A stretch of 50,978 nt of DNA from CAIWXH01 sp964555675. Lineage in GTDB: Bacteria; Chloroflexota; Chloroflexia; Chloroflexales; Chloroflexaceae. Below, in pieces: positions 1 through 8,115 of this stretch. The stretch's first letter is position 1; each line of letters starts with the position of its first letter. Where the stretch lies: assembly GCA_964555675.1 (NCBI GenBank), contig CAZKTU010000017.1, positions 1-50,978 on the forward strand. The letters are read 5' to 3'. Position numbers and translations under genes: made by a program. The notes beneath the pieces are model-generated. The model was not told the origin of the DNA. It made no database searches and saw only the letters and a list, made by a program, of their open reading frames with translations.

Positions 1-800
1 CCTTGAATACCTTGAATTCCGTCATTTCCGGTAGGACCTATAGGACCCTGAATACCCTGCGAACCTGTAGGGCCTTGTATACCCTGGATTCCGTCATTTC
101 CTGTAGGGCCTTGAATACCTTGTGAACCTGTAGGACCTTGAATACCTTGAATTCCGTCATTTCCGGTAGGACCTATAGGACCCTGGATACCCTGCGAACC
201 TGTAGGACCTTGTATACCCTGGATTCCGTCATTTCCAGTAGGACCTATAGGACCCTGGATACCCTGTGAACCTGTAGAGCCTTGTATACCCTGGATTCCG
301 TCATTTCCAGTAGGACCTTGAATACCTTGTGATCCTGTAGGTCCTTGAATGCCTTGTGATCCTGTAGGTCCTTGGATGCCCTGGGTTCCGTCATTTCCTG
401 TAGGACCTATTGGACCCTGAATACCCTGCGAACCTGTAGGACCTTGAATACCCTGGATTCCATCATTTCCAGTTGGACCTTGTATACCTTGTGAACCAGT
501 AGGACCTTGAATACCCTGAATTCCGTCATTTCCAGTAGGGCCTATAGGACCCTGAATACCTTGTGAACCAGTAGGACCTTGAATACCCTGAATTCCGTCA
601 TTTCCAGTAGGGCCTATAGGACCCTGGATACCCTGAGAACCTGTTGGACCTTGAATTCCTTCATTTCCAGTTGGACCTTGAATACCTTGAATACCTTGAG
701 AACCTGTAGGGCCTTGAATGCCATCGTTTCCTGTTGGTCCTTGAATACCTTGTGAACCTGTAGGACCTTGAATACCCTGAGGACCAGTAGGGCCTTGAGG
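1..800 (-). repeat. Collagen-coding tandem repeats, distal block
   Basis: Degenerate 9-bp-based (Gly-X-Y) repeats, with higher-order units of 27-54 bp recurring many times with silent changes. They are coding, and the reading frame is kept throughout. Confidence 0.9.
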
Positions 801-3017
801 TCCAAGTTGTAATCCTGATGCTACTTTTACAAAACTTATTGGTGTGGTATTTAATGCAATTGGATTTGATGTTGACACTGCCCAGCCTGTATATTGATAT
901 ACGTTTCCTTCTTCAATGACAAAATAATCTCCTTTATTGACTTCACCAGTATAAGGAAGTCCATCAAAATTTTCTGTTCTTCTTAAACTCCATGTAGGCC
1001 CGGTTGATAATACTTTCCATGAACCAAATCTAACATCACTTGTATTATCTTCATGAATTAATATATAATCTCCAATATTAACAGATATACCATCAATATT
1101 ATTTAAACTCGATCCAGTTGCTGATATAGTTAAAGTTGCACCAGTCGAAGGATTACTGTAATCAAAAATACTATTTGATAATACGTTAGTCCAATCTAAA
1201 GGTGTTGTTTTTACTTTAACTGAACCTTTAGGACCCATACCATAAGCAATTGATTGAACTATTTCTAAATTGACAGCATCTCCCGGATTGACAGCTGATG
1301 CTACATTTGTAATTCTATTACTATTTGCATTTAAAGTTGTTGTTAATATATTAGGATTTTCCCATGTATATTCACCATTACCAGATGAATGAAGGCTATA
1401 TCCATTTGTTCCAATTGATAGATAAGATGAATTTGTAGTAGATGTATTATAAATCAATATACCACCAGTTGTAGAACCAACGATATTTAAAGCACCGCTA
1501 CTTCCAGTAGGACCTTGTATTCCTTGAGGTCCTGTATTTCCATCTATTCCATTAATTCCTGTAGGGCCTTGAATACCCTGAATACCTTGTGAACCTGTAG
1601 GTCCTTGTATACCTTGAATTCCATCATTTCCTGTAGGGCCTTGAATACCCTGTGAACCTGTAAGTCCTTGAATACCCTGTGAACCTGTAGGTCCTTGATT
1701 ACCTTGAATACCATCATTTCCAGTAGGTCCTTGAATACCCTGTGAACCTGTAGGACCTTGAATACCCTGGATTCCGTCATTTCCAGTAGGACCCTGAATA
1801 CCTTGAATACCCTGTGAACCTGTAGGACCCTGAATACCTTGAATTCCGTCATTTCCAGTTGAGCCTTGAATACCTTGTGAACCTGTAGGACCTTGAATAC
1901 CCTGGATTCCGTCGTTTCCAGTAGGACCTATAGGACCCTGAATACCCTGTGAACCTGTAGGTCCTTGTATACCCTGAATTCCGTCATTTCCAGTAGGGCC
2001 TATAGGACCCTGAATACCTTGTGAACCAGTAGGACCTTGAATACCCTGAATTCCGTCATTTCCAGTAGGACCTATAGGACCTTGTGAACCTGTAGGACCT
2101 TGAATACCCTGGATTCCGTCATTTCCAGTAGGACCTACAGGACCCTGAATACCTTGTGAACCTGTAGGACCTTGAATACCCTGGATTCCATCGTTTCCTG
2201 TAGATCCTTGAATACCTTGTGACCCTGTAGGACCTTGTATACCCTGAATTCCGTCATTTCCAGTAGGGCCTATAGGACCCTGAATACCCTGTGAACCTGT
2301 AGGTCCTTGTATACCCTGGATTCCATCATTTCCGGTAGGACCCTGAATACCTTGAATTCCGTCATTTCCGGTAGGACCCTGTATACCTTGAATACCTTGA
2401 CTTCCTGTAGGACCCTGTATACCTTGAATACCTTGTGATCCCGTAGGACCTTGAATACCCTGATTACCTTGTGATCCTGTAGGACCTTGAATACCCTGAT
2501 TACCTTGACTTCCTGTAGGACCTTGAATTCCCTGGATTCCATCATTTCCAGTGGGACCTTGTATACCTTGTGAACCTGTAGGTCCTTGTATACCTTGAAG
2601 ACCTTGATTTCCCGTAGATCCTACAGGACCTTGTATACCTTGTGAACCTGTAGGTCCTTGTATACCTTGAAGACCTTGATTTCCCGTAGATCCTACAGGA
2701 CCTTGTATACCTTGTGAACCTGTAGGTCCTTGTATACCTTGAACACCTTGATTTCCTGTAGATCCTACAGGGCCTTGTATACCTTGTGAACCTGTAGGTC
2801 CTTGTATACCTTGTAATCCTTGATTTCCTGTAGGACCTATAGGACCTTGAGAACCAGTAGGACCCGTTCCTGAAGATCCTATAGATCCGCTTCCTGTAGG
2901 TCCTGTAGGGCCTTTTTCACCGATACCTCCTGTAATATTAGTTATATATGTTGATGTAGATATGTAAGATACTTGTTGTATAATACTTGTTAATGAATTT
3001 TTTGTATTTGTCGACAT
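1..3017 (-). CDS. Collagen-like fibre protein with internal tail-fibre-like module (partial, runs off left edge)
   Basis: The frame opens at the ATG ending at 3017 and stays open to base 1, so the C-terminus is missing. After about 30 non-repetitive residues come Gly-X-Y triplets, mostly GPTGSQGIQG and GNDGIQGIQG units. At about 1500-800 the triplets stop and a non-collagen module appears. It contains ANSNRITNVASAVNPGDAV, then DGISVNIGDYILIHEDN and KGDYFVIEEGN, then a stretch containing GWAV and ending near ISFVKV. This layout is typical of modules in phage tail fibres. Triplets then resume to the edge. Y positions are rich in Thr, Gln, Asn and Asp, with almost no Lys, unlike animal collagen. 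Collagen-like proteins coat mimivirus-type virions, so a surface fibre role is likely. A TTACTC hairpin lies 24 bases upstream, belonging to the preceding gene. Confidence 0.93.
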   Translation of the reverse strand, partial: MSTNTKNSLTSIIQQVSYISTSTYITNITGGIGEKGPTGPTGSGSIGSSGTGPTGSQGPIGPTGNQGLQGIQGPTGSQGIQGPVGSTGNQGVQGIQGPTGSQGIQGPVGSTGNQGLQGIQGPTGSQGIQGPVGSTGNQGLQGIQGPTGSQGIQGPTGNDGIQGIQGPTGSQGNQGIQGPTGSQGNQGIQGPTGSQGIQGIQGPTGSQGIQGIQGPTGNDGIQGIQGPTGNDGIQGIQGPTGSQGIQGPIGPTGNDGIQGIQGPTGSQGIQGSTGNDGIQGIQGPTGSQGIQGPVGPTGNDGIQGIQGPTGSQGPIGPTGNDGIQGIQGPTGSQGIQGPIGPTGNDGIQGIQGPTGSQGIQGPIGPTGNDGIQGIQGPTGSQGIQGSTGNDGIQGIQGPTGSQGIQGIQGPTGNDGIQGIQGPTGSQGIQGPTGNDGIQGNQGPTGSQGIQGLTGSQGIQGPTGNDGIQGIQGPTGSQGIQGIQGPTGINGIDGNTGPQGIQGPTGSSGALNIVGSTTGGILIYNTSTTNSSYLSIGTNGYSLHSSGNGEYTWENPNILTTTLNANSNRITNVASAVNPGDAVNLEIVQSIAYGMGPKGSVKVKTTPLDWTNVLSNSIFDYSNPSTGATLTISATGSSLNNIDGISVNIGDYILIHEDNTSDVRFGSWKVLSTGPTWSLRRTENFDGLPYTGEVNKGDYFVIEEGNVYQYTGWAVSTSNPIALNTTPISFVKVASGLQLGPQGPTGPQGIQGPTGSQGIQGPTGNDGIQGPTGSQGIQGIQGPTGNEGIQGPTGSQGIQGPIGPTGNDGIQGIQGPTGSQGIQGPIGPTGNDGIQGIQGPTGSQGIQGPTGNDGIQGIQGPTGSQGIQGPIGPTGNDGTQGIQGPTGSQGIQGPTGSQGIQGPTGNDGIQGIQGSTGSQGIQGPIGPTGNDGIQGIQGPTGSQGIQGPIGPTGNDGIQGIQGPTGSQGIQGPTGNDGIQGIQGPTGSQGIQGPIGPTGNDGIQGIQ
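1501..2930 (-). repeat. Collagen-coding tandem repeats, proximal block
   Basis: Second block of Gly-X-Y coding repeats, nearer the N-terminus. Around 2590-2830 a near-identical unit of about 78 bp (GPTGSQGIQGPVGSTGNQG type) repeats three to four times in a row, which suggests recent expansion. Confidence 0.9.
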
Positions 3018-3040
3018 TTATTAAATAAAATAAATATTTT

Positions 3041-3055
3041 TTACTCAATGAGTAA
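3041..3055 (-). terminator. TTACTC hairpin (3057 gene)
   Basis: TTACTC-AAT-GAGTAA, 1 base after the stop of the minus-strand gene at 3057. Confidence 0.6.
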
Positions 3056-3056
3056 A

Positions 3057-3476
3057 TTAATTAAAATATTTTCTTCCAGAATCTCCAAATGAAGGAAGAT
3101 AATTTTTATCTGATATAATACCTTCAATATTTGTATCGTGAGGGAATATAGTTTTAGAAAACCCTTTGCTTTTTCTAATAAATTTTCCTGAAGAAACCCA
3201 ACTTTCAGAAAGGCTTCTGATATAAGGATCACTTGCTGCTGTCGGAGGTGTATAAGGAGCATTAACAAATGACTTTTCAGTTTCTTCTTGTAATGCAACA
3301 GATGAAGATTCTGCTTCCTTTTCAATAATTTTATCATATTTATCAAAAACGTTTTTACTTTTTACATTATTTTTTTCATCAGAATTAAATATTTTATATG
3401 TTGCTGCTAAGACTACTAGTAAAAAAATTGCTATAATAGCAATTTTTTTACTAGATAATTTTTTATAATCGATCAT
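3057..3476 (-). CDS. Small membrane-anchored protein, unknown function
   Basis: 139 residues starting at an ATG. A basic N-terminus (MIDYKKLSSKK) is followed by one hydrophobic helix at about residues 12-28 (IAIIAIFLLVVLAATY). The remaining 110 residues are polar, with an acidic middle (KEAESSSVALQEETEK) and a Gly/Ser-containing tail. This looks like an N-terminal anchor with a soluble domain. It lies directly upstream of the collagen-like gene on the same strand, with 39 bases between them and a hairpin 1 base after the stop. No family recognised; a virion or membrane role is only a guess. Confidence 0.75.
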   Translation of the reverse strand: MIDYKKLSSKKIAIIAIFLLVVLAATYKIFNSDEKNNVKSKNVFDKYDKIIEKEAESSSVALQEETEKSFVNAPYTPPTAASDPYIRSLSESWVSSGKFIRKSKGFSKTIFPHDTNIEGIISDKNYLPSFGDSGRKYFN

Positions 3477-3530
3477 TATTTATTATTAATCCTAATATTT
3501 TATTTATATAAGATTAAGAATATAATATTT

Positions 3531-4061
3531 TTAAATTCCTAAAAAGTTATTTAATTTTTTATATATCTTTTTTGAATTTTTACAATTATTTTTTGAACAC
3601 GAATTATCAAAATTGCAACCTTCTAATGGTATATAATCTGAATGTTGTTGAGAAAATATTATAAGATCGCATTTAGTTTCATCTTTTATACTTACTAAAA
3701 TATCCGTATTTATAAAAAATGTATAATCATAACATAATTTAGAATAAAATTTATTATTATTGGAAATAGGATTATAAATAATATAACCATTAATATCAGT
3801 ATTACCAATATTAGTATTACCAATATCAGTATCTAATAATATTAATTGATGAGGTTCATCTTGTATTTTTAAATAATAAGATTTTCCACTTTCTTCATCG
3901 AAAAATTTACAAGAATTATGCATTTTAGCTATCTTATTATTATTACGTATATAATAAACACAAAAACATAAAGGATTATATTCTAAATATTCTTGATCAA
4001 TATAATCTTTCATATACATCCTCCACATACTCGTATTATATAATAATAATTTTTTTATCAT
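3531..4061 (-). CDS. Unknown protein with Cys-rich tail
   Basis: 176 residues from the first ATG; internal Met codons at 12, 15 and 17 are other possible starts. A micro-repeat at about residues 78-92 (DTDIGNTNIGNTDI) reflects a 15-bp tandem duplication. The C-terminal part has a Cys cluster (CNFDNSCSKNNCKNSKK) that could bind metal or form disulfides. It sits head-to-head with the Erv1-like gene, 46 bases apart, so the two may share a promoter region; the Cys cluster makes it a conceivable client of that oxidase. No family recognised. Confidence 0.7.
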   Translation of the reverse strand: MIKKLLLYNTSMWRMYMKDYIDQEYLEYNPLCFCVYYIRNNNKIAKMHNSCKFFDEESGKSYYLKIQDEPHQLILLDTDIGNTNIGNTDINGYIIYNPISNNNKFYSKLCYDYTFFINTDILVSIKDETKCDLIIFSQQHSDYIPLEGCNFDNSCSKNNCKNSKKIYKKLNNFLGI

Positions 4062-4107
4062 TTTAAATATTATTTTATTCTACAATAAATAATATTTAAA
4101 AATTATA

Positions 4108-4533
4108 ATGAGAAAATCCCATTATCATACCAATTTAGGAATAAATAATTATTCTTTGCAACCCCGTTCTGAAAAAAAAGGAAGAGATTTTTGGGGCGAA
4201 CATTGGTGGGTTACCATACATACAGCAGCAGCAGCATATACACCAGATAAAGCTTATGAATTTAAAAATATGATATATTATTTATTTCAAAATATACCAT
4301 GCGAGGAATGTAGAATGCATGCTTTAGATAATCTTAAAAAATATCCATTAGAACAATATTTGAATAATAATCATGATACCTTTTATTGGAGTTATTTATT
4401 TCATGATACTGTTAATCAACAATGGAACTCAAGAAATCCGGATAAACAACAAAAGAAAAGCCCGAATTATGATTATATTAAATCATATTATTTTAATGCA
4501 TTAAAAGGAGATTGTAAAGCATGTTCTCTTTAA
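4108..4533 (+). CDS. Erv1/Alr-family FAD-linked sulfhydryl oxidase
   Basis: 141 residues. It matches the Erv1/Alr fold: WGEHWWVTIHTAAAAY near residue 29 (the WxxxHxxA helix), the redox pair CEEC at residues 65-68, and HDTVNQQWNSRNPDKQQ (the HxxxN segment that holds FAD). A second CxxC (CKAC) lies at the C-terminus, like the shuttle or structural pair in the family. Such enzymes pass electrons from substrate thiols through FAD to oxygen and make disulfides in virion proteins assembled in the cytoplasm. Large cytoplasmic DNA viruses nearly all carry one. It converges on the dNK gene, with a hairpin between. Confidence 0.93.
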   Translation: MRKSHYHTNLGINNYSLQPRSEKKGRDFWGEHWWVTIHTAAAAYTPDKAYEFKNMIYYLFQNIPCEECRMHALDNLKKYPLEQYLNNNHDTFYWSYLFHDTVNQQWNSRNPDKQQKKSPNYDYIKSYYFNALKGDCKACSL

Positions 4534-4535
4534 TA

Positions 4536-4550
4536 TTACTCATTGAGTAA
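4536..4550. terminator. TTACTC hairpin (Erv1 and dNK, convergent)
   Basis: TTACTC-ATT-GAGTAA, 2 bases after the Erv1 stop; also serves the convergent dNK gene. Confidence 0.6.
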
Positions 4551-4558
4551 AAAATATA

Positions 4559-5365
4559 TTAATTAAAAAATGATATAATATTTTCTGAAATAATATTTAT
4601 TGTCGGATCGCAATTTTTAAAATCATTATCAGTTTCTATAATAATAGCATTATTATTTAGATTATCATCAATATTAACATTCGTAGAATATATGTTAATA
4701 AAATCATTAGTAGATGTCGCAATCAAATAATTTTTATCTGTACCTATATTAAAAAATTTATTATGATATTCTTCTAAATTTTTTTGATAAATTTCTTCTA
4801 CTACTTCTCCATTTCTATGACGAATACTAATTCTATTCATTGTTTTTGCAATAGATGGTTTAATATAAATAAATTTAGGATCTGAAATATAAGATATTAA
4901 ACATTTCCACATATCCCACCATGAATTATACATATTAAATTCTATTTGTGTTAACATTTTATTATCATATAAATTTTGAACAAAGAAATATTTATCAGAA
5001 AAGATACTTCTTTCAATTAATACGTAATCCAAATTAATATTTTTTAATGTTTCTAAAATATTAATATTATTGATACCGCTTTCATTATTTTCTTCATCTA
5101 CTCTACATTTTGATTTAATATAATTATTAATAGATTCTTGAATTTTTGCTATTCTAGTAACATAAACGAATGTTTGAAATTGATATGCATATTTTGTAGG
5201 TTCGGAATAAAATAATTGAAATATACCATTTTTACTCCATTCATCAATAGGTTCATAAATAGATAATACATTATATTTTTTATTAGTTAAGTTTTCTTCT
5301 AATCTTTTAATTAATGTAGTTTTTCCTGCTCCAATCAATCCTTCTATATAAATAAAATGAACCAT
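4559..5365 (-). CDS. Deoxynucleoside kinase
   Basis: 268 residues. It opens with the P-loop IEGLIGAGKTTLIKRLE (residues 7-23). Next come EPIDEW, the substrate-site segment YAYQFQTFVYVTRI, the ERSIFSD motif (DRS/ERS) and an Arg-rich lid (RISIRHRNGE). These are the landmarks of the dNK family (thymidine kinase 2, dCK, dGK), which phosphorylate deoxynucleosides to feed dNTP pools. Insertions at about residues 88-108 and in the C-terminal third are Asn/Asp-rich and probably loops. An AAAATGA motif 50 bases upstream fits early expression. Substrate preference cannot be read from this. Confidence 0.92.
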   Translation of the reverse strand: MVHFIYIEGLIGAGKTTLIKRLEENLTNKKYNVLSIYEPIDEWSKNGIFQLFYSEPTKYAYQFQTFVYVTRIAKIQESINNYIKSKCRVDEENNESGINNINILETLKNINLDYVLIERSIFSDKYFFVQNLYDNKMLTQIEFNMYNSWWDMWKCLISYISDPKFIYIKPSIAKTMNRISIRHRNGEVVEEIYQKNLEEYHNKFFNIGTDKNYLIATSTNDFINIYSTNVNIDDNLNNNAIIIETDNDFKNCDPTINIISENIISFFN

Positions 5366-5415
5366 ATCTAATTTAGATCAACTAAAATTTTCTTTCATTA
5401 ATTAAAAATTAATTT

Positions 5416-5422
5416 TCATTTT
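5416..5422 (-). promoter_or_regulatory. AAAATGA motif (dNK)
   Basis: 50 bases before the dNK start, overlapping the stop of the upstream exonuclease gene. Confidence 0.4.
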
Positions 5423-6000
5423 CCAAATAATTTAAACCATTTATAAGCTTGAGATCTTGCATCATCAAGAGCACAATGAGTATGAGGAAGATTAGGATTA
5501 GATATAGAATTTATAAATTCATTCCAATTTGTAATACCTTTTTGATTCCCTATAATGGTAACAGCAGTTGATAAACATTTTGCAGAATATCCTATTTCAT
5601 TAGTTCCTATATACAGATCCCAATAATATTTAACCCACATCCAGTCATATGCTGCAGGGTTTGCTACCCAAATAATTTTAGAAGGTATATTATTATTTGG
5701 TGCTGTATATTTTTTAATAAATTTTTCCAAAAGTATCATACATTTTTCAGCATCAATCTGATTTGGATGATTATATAATCTATCATATAAATTTTTATAA
5801 CCTTCTACTTTTTGATTTTTCATCCATTCTAATGTATCAGGATCCCCATTAAAATGAGGTCTTGATGTAATGATCTCATTAAAAGTATCAATTTCATTTC
5901 CATTTGAATCTGTAACACAAATGCCTAATTCAAGCATAGAACTTCTCGCAGGTGAATATCCGTTTGCTTCAACATCAAAATGAAAATACACTGTTGGCAT
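5416..6000 (-). CDS. DEDDh-type 3'-5' exonuclease (RNase T/DnaQ-like)
   Basis: 194 residues, a complete single-domain exonuclease. Motif I is FHFDVEANGYSPARSSMLELG (Asp and Glu bind the metal). Motif II lies in the NPAAYDWMWVKYYWDLY region. Motif III is HTHCALDDARSQAYKWFKL, with the catalytic His and Asp. The family removes nucleotides from 3' ends of DNA or RNA; here it could act in proofreading, repair or RNA trimming. It lies 50 bases upstream of dNK on the same strand, and its stop codon overlaps the AAAATGA motif assigned to dNK. Confidence 0.88.
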   Translation of the reverse strand: MPTVYFHFDVEANGYSPARSSMLELGICVTDSNGNEIDTFNEIITSRPHFNGDPDTLEWMKNQKVEGYKNLYDRLYNHPNQIDAEKCMILLEKFIKKYTAPNNNIPSKIIWVANPAAYDWMWVKYYWDLYIGTNEIGYSAKCLSTAVTIIGNQKGITNWNEFINSISNPNLPHTHCALDDARSQAYKWFKLFGK

Positions 6001-6053
6001 TATTTTAAAATCTTTATCAATTTAATGTTGAATATGATAGATCTTTAAATATT

Positions 6054-6061
6054 AAAAATGA
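6054..6061 (+). promoter_or_regulatory. AAAAATGA candidate early promoter motif (glutaredoxin)
   Basis: 36 bases before the ATG at 6098, in the orientation of that gene and not of its divergent neighbour. Confidence 0.5.
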
Positions 6062-6097
6062 AAAAGATAAAAATATTTTTAATAATTAAAATAATAA

Positions 6098-6400
6098 ATG
6101 AATAACGAATATACATTTCCTACAGAAAATTTTACTATATATGGAAAAAATGGTTGCCATTTCTGTATAAAGGCAAAACATCTATTAAGCAATAAAAATA
6201 TTCAATATGATTATATTAACTGTGATGAATGGTTATTTGATGATAAATCTACATTTTTAAATTTTTTAAAAGTATTAGGTGCTGGAGATGTTAAAACATT
6301 TCCTGTAATTTTTAATAATAAAGTATATGTAGGAGGATATACTGAATTAGAAAAATATCTATTTGATGAAAATGAAAAAATATATAAAAATAATGTTTGA
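6098..6400 (+). CDS. Glutaredoxin
   Basis: 100 residues with a thioredoxin fold. The active site is CHFC (residues 20-23), after FTIYGKNG. TFPVIF supplies the cis-Pro that binds glutathione, and YVGGYTELEKYL is the usual GG-Y/F end of the family. It reduces disulfides with glutathione, and in poxviruses and mimiviruses it supports ribonucleotide reductase or virion redox chemistry. It is head-to-head with the exonuclease gene. AAAAATGA lies 36 bases upstream in the correct orientation, which suggests early expression. Confidence 0.93.
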   Translation: MNNEYTFPTENFTIYGKNGCHFCIKAKHLLSNKNIQYDYINCDEWLFDDKSTFLNFLKVLGAGDVKTFPVIFNNKVYVGGYTELEKYLFDENEKIYKNNV

Positions 6401-6426
6401 AAATTTTATTTTTATATATCTTGAAG

Positions 6427-6825
6427 ATGCAAATTTTTAATGTCACTAATTCATATTATGGTAAAATAGTTGATATTGACGTTCATTATATAATTAAAAT
6501 AGACACTCCAAATAATTATTTAAAATCATTTTGTATTATTTATTGCGATTCTAATATTTTTAATAATTTAGAAATTCTTAATAGAAATATATTAAATCAT
6601 ACAACACATTCTATTAAATTAGGTGTAAATAGTGTTAATCAGCCTGTATATATAGAATATAATTCTATAATTGATGAATGCTATGTTATATCTTCTTATG
6701 ATAATATTTCAATTCCAAAAAATGCAATTAGTAATATGATATTAAATTATGAAATTAAAAATAAAATAATAGATGTATTTGTAGTATTAATTATATCTTT
6801 CATATTATTTTTATTATTTAATTAA
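6427..6825 (+). CDS. Small tail-anchored membrane protein, unknown
   Basis: 132 residues from the ATG at 6427. An upstream in-frame TTG at 6397 would overlap the glutaredoxin gene and is rejected as a start. The N-terminal 105 residues look like a small beta-rich soluble domain (FNVTNSYYGKIVDIDVHYIIKIDTP). The last 20 residues are a hydrophobic helix (IIDVFVVLIISFILFLLF), so this is probably tail-anchored. It starts 26 bases after the glutaredoxin stop and ends at a hairpin shared with the convergent gene. No family recognised. Confidence 0.75.
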   Translation: MQIFNVTNSYYGKIVDIDVHYIIKIDTPNNYLKSFCIIYCDSNIFNNLEILNRNILNHTTHSIKLGVNSVNQPVYIEYNSIIDECYVISSYDNISIPKNAISNMILNYEIKNKIIDVFVVLIISFILFLLFN

Positions 6826-6840
6826 TTACTCGTTGAGTAA
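6826..6840. terminator. TTACTC hairpin (6427 and 6843 genes, convergent)
   Basis: TTACTC-GTT-GAGTAA; adjacent to both stop codons. Confidence 0.6.
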
Positions 6841-6842
6841 AA

Positions 6843-7724
6843 TTAAAAATCTAACGTTTTATGTTTTTTCCAAGGATATTCTTCTTCTAATAATATTAAC
6901 ATTGCTATAAGTACCCTTTCGTGACCAAAAGGTTTTGAATTATCTAAATAAGCATTTTCGATAGCTTCTGATGATAAACTATCAAATTCATAAGCATCCG
7001 GACCGATAATTCTGATATTTACTTTTAAATCATATAATTTTTTTAATTGATTAAATGATTCTTTATTTTTTACTAATCTTTCATAAAAAGTACAATATAA
7101 TTGTCTTGATTGAATATATGTTAAATTATATTCATTATTTTCAATGTCAAACCATACAAAATATTTAACTGAAGATTTTATATCCTTGGAAAATTTATAT
7201 CTGTGAGGAATTATATCATTAAACATTTGATTTCTATTTTTAACAAATGATTCATCATCTTCACAATCATAATATTTACTTCCTTGCCAAAAATTTTCTA
7301 AGTTCTGCGCAATTGGAACATTAGGTTGATTATGAACAACAGGTCCTAAAGACATAGGTGATAATTCCGGCAAATTAATCCCTCCTTTTTTACTTTGCCA
7401 ATTTGATTTAAAATTTGGATATATATCTAAATAACCATTTTTAATAGGAATATCACAAAACATACCATTTATTTTAATTAATTCTATTTTGTTTTCATAT
7501 CTTATATTTAAAATCATATCTTTTTCATTCTCTTGCTTAATTTTATCTTTTTCTAATTTTGTCATTTTTTGTAATTCAACTCTTTCTTTATTCTTTGAGT
7601 GTACACCGCATAAATAGTATATACCACATTTAAAATACACCCCATTTGTACATCTATTTCCTTTATTTGTACCACATTTAATTATTTCTTGGCATTTAAT
7701 TTCGCCATATTTTGGATCGTTCAT
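6843..7724 (-). CDS. Protein with N-terminal zinc-knuckle-like motif, conserved C-terminal domain of unknown function
   Basis: 293 residues. Residues about 10-45 have CGTNKGNRC, then YFKC and YYLCGVH: a C-x-C-x-C-x2-H pattern likely to bind zinc. A charged linker follows. The C-terminal half (from about residue 165) ends in IRIIGPDAYEFDS, SSEAIENAYLDNSKPFGHE and RVLIAMLILLEEEYPW. This looks like a compact conserved domain, and I have an impression of similar uncharacterised viral and bacterial proteins, without a name. A similar Cys/His motif appears at the N-terminus of the gene at 11693, so the two may share a targeting or nucleic-acid-binding module. Confidence 0.75.
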   Translation of the reverse strand: MNDPKYGEIKCQEIIKCGTNKGNRCTNGVYFKCGIYYLCGVHSKNKERVELQKMTKLEKDKIKQENEKDMILNIRYENKIELIKINGMFCDIPIKNGYLDIYPNFKSNWQSKKGGINLPELSPMSLGPVVHNQPNVPIAQNLENFWQGSKYYDCEDDESFVKNRNQMFNDIIPHRYKFSKDIKSSVKYFVWFDIENNEYNLTYIQSRQLYCTFYERLVKNKESFNQLKKLYDLKVNIRIIGPDAYEFDSLSSEAIENAYLDNSKPFGHERVLIAMLILLEEEYPWKKHKTLDF

Positions 7725-7767
7725 TTTAAATATTTAACATGATATTAAAATTAATATTTTTTAATTT

Positions 7768-8070
7768 TTAACTTAATAAGTATTCATATTTATTATATTT
7801 TCCATCTAAATATTCATCTTCAATTAATAGTTTATCATCATAATTATATGTTTGTATAATATAATTTAATTGTGAATAATATTTAACTAAGCAATATTTT
7901 TTCACATTTTCAAAATAAATTTCAAAAATACTTACCGGTAATATATTAATATCTAAATTTATATAATTTATTGGATAATATTTGTATGCTGTTAAAAATT
8001 TATCACCATTTTTTGTTTCATAATAAGAAGGAATAAATAACCCTTCATCATTTAAATAATATTTATCCAT
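7768..8070 (-). CDS. Small Tyr-rich unknown protein
   Basis: 100 residues, Tyr/Asp/Lys-rich, with no membrane segment and no motif I recognise. It begins MDKYYLNDEGLFIPSYYETK. It lies between the zinc-knuckle gene and the histidine kinase, all on the minus strand, with a hairpin separating it from the kinase gene. Intact start and stop and the tight spacing support a real gene. Confidence 0.6.
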   Translation of the reverse strand: MDKYYLNDEGLFIPSYYETKNGDKFLTAYKYYPINYINLDINILPVSIFEIYFENVKKYCLVKYYSQLNYIIQTYNYDDKLLIEDEYLDGKYNKYEYLLS

Positions 8071-8099
8071 TTATAATTAATACAAAATTATTTAAAATA

Positions 8100-8114
8100 T
8101 TACTCACCGAGTAA
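8100..8114 (-). terminator. TTACTC hairpin (histidine kinase)
   Basis: TTACTC-ACC-GAGTAA, 1 base after the stop of the histidine kinase. Confidence 0.6.
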
Positions 8115-8115
8115 T

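Noticed and set aside
614..2545. Several minus-strand open frames rich in FKV/LQV/HKV within the first 3 kb
   Set aside because: They are out-of-frame readings of the collagen-coding repeats; the true frame (Gly-X-Y) is open from 3017 to base 1.
1..2900. Regular repeats that might suggest a CRISPR array
   Set aside because: No unique spacers; the repeats are coding Gly-X-Y triplets in one frame.
5398..5417. AT-only inverted repeat (ATTAATT-AAA-AATTAAT) before dNK
   Set aside because: Short and fully A/T; similar pairings are expected by chance in such AT-rich DNA.
6397..6426. TTG start giving a 142-residue version of the tail-anchored protein
   Set aside because: Overlaps the glutaredoxin stop and uses a non-ATG codon; the ATG at 6427 is preferred in a eukaryotic virus.
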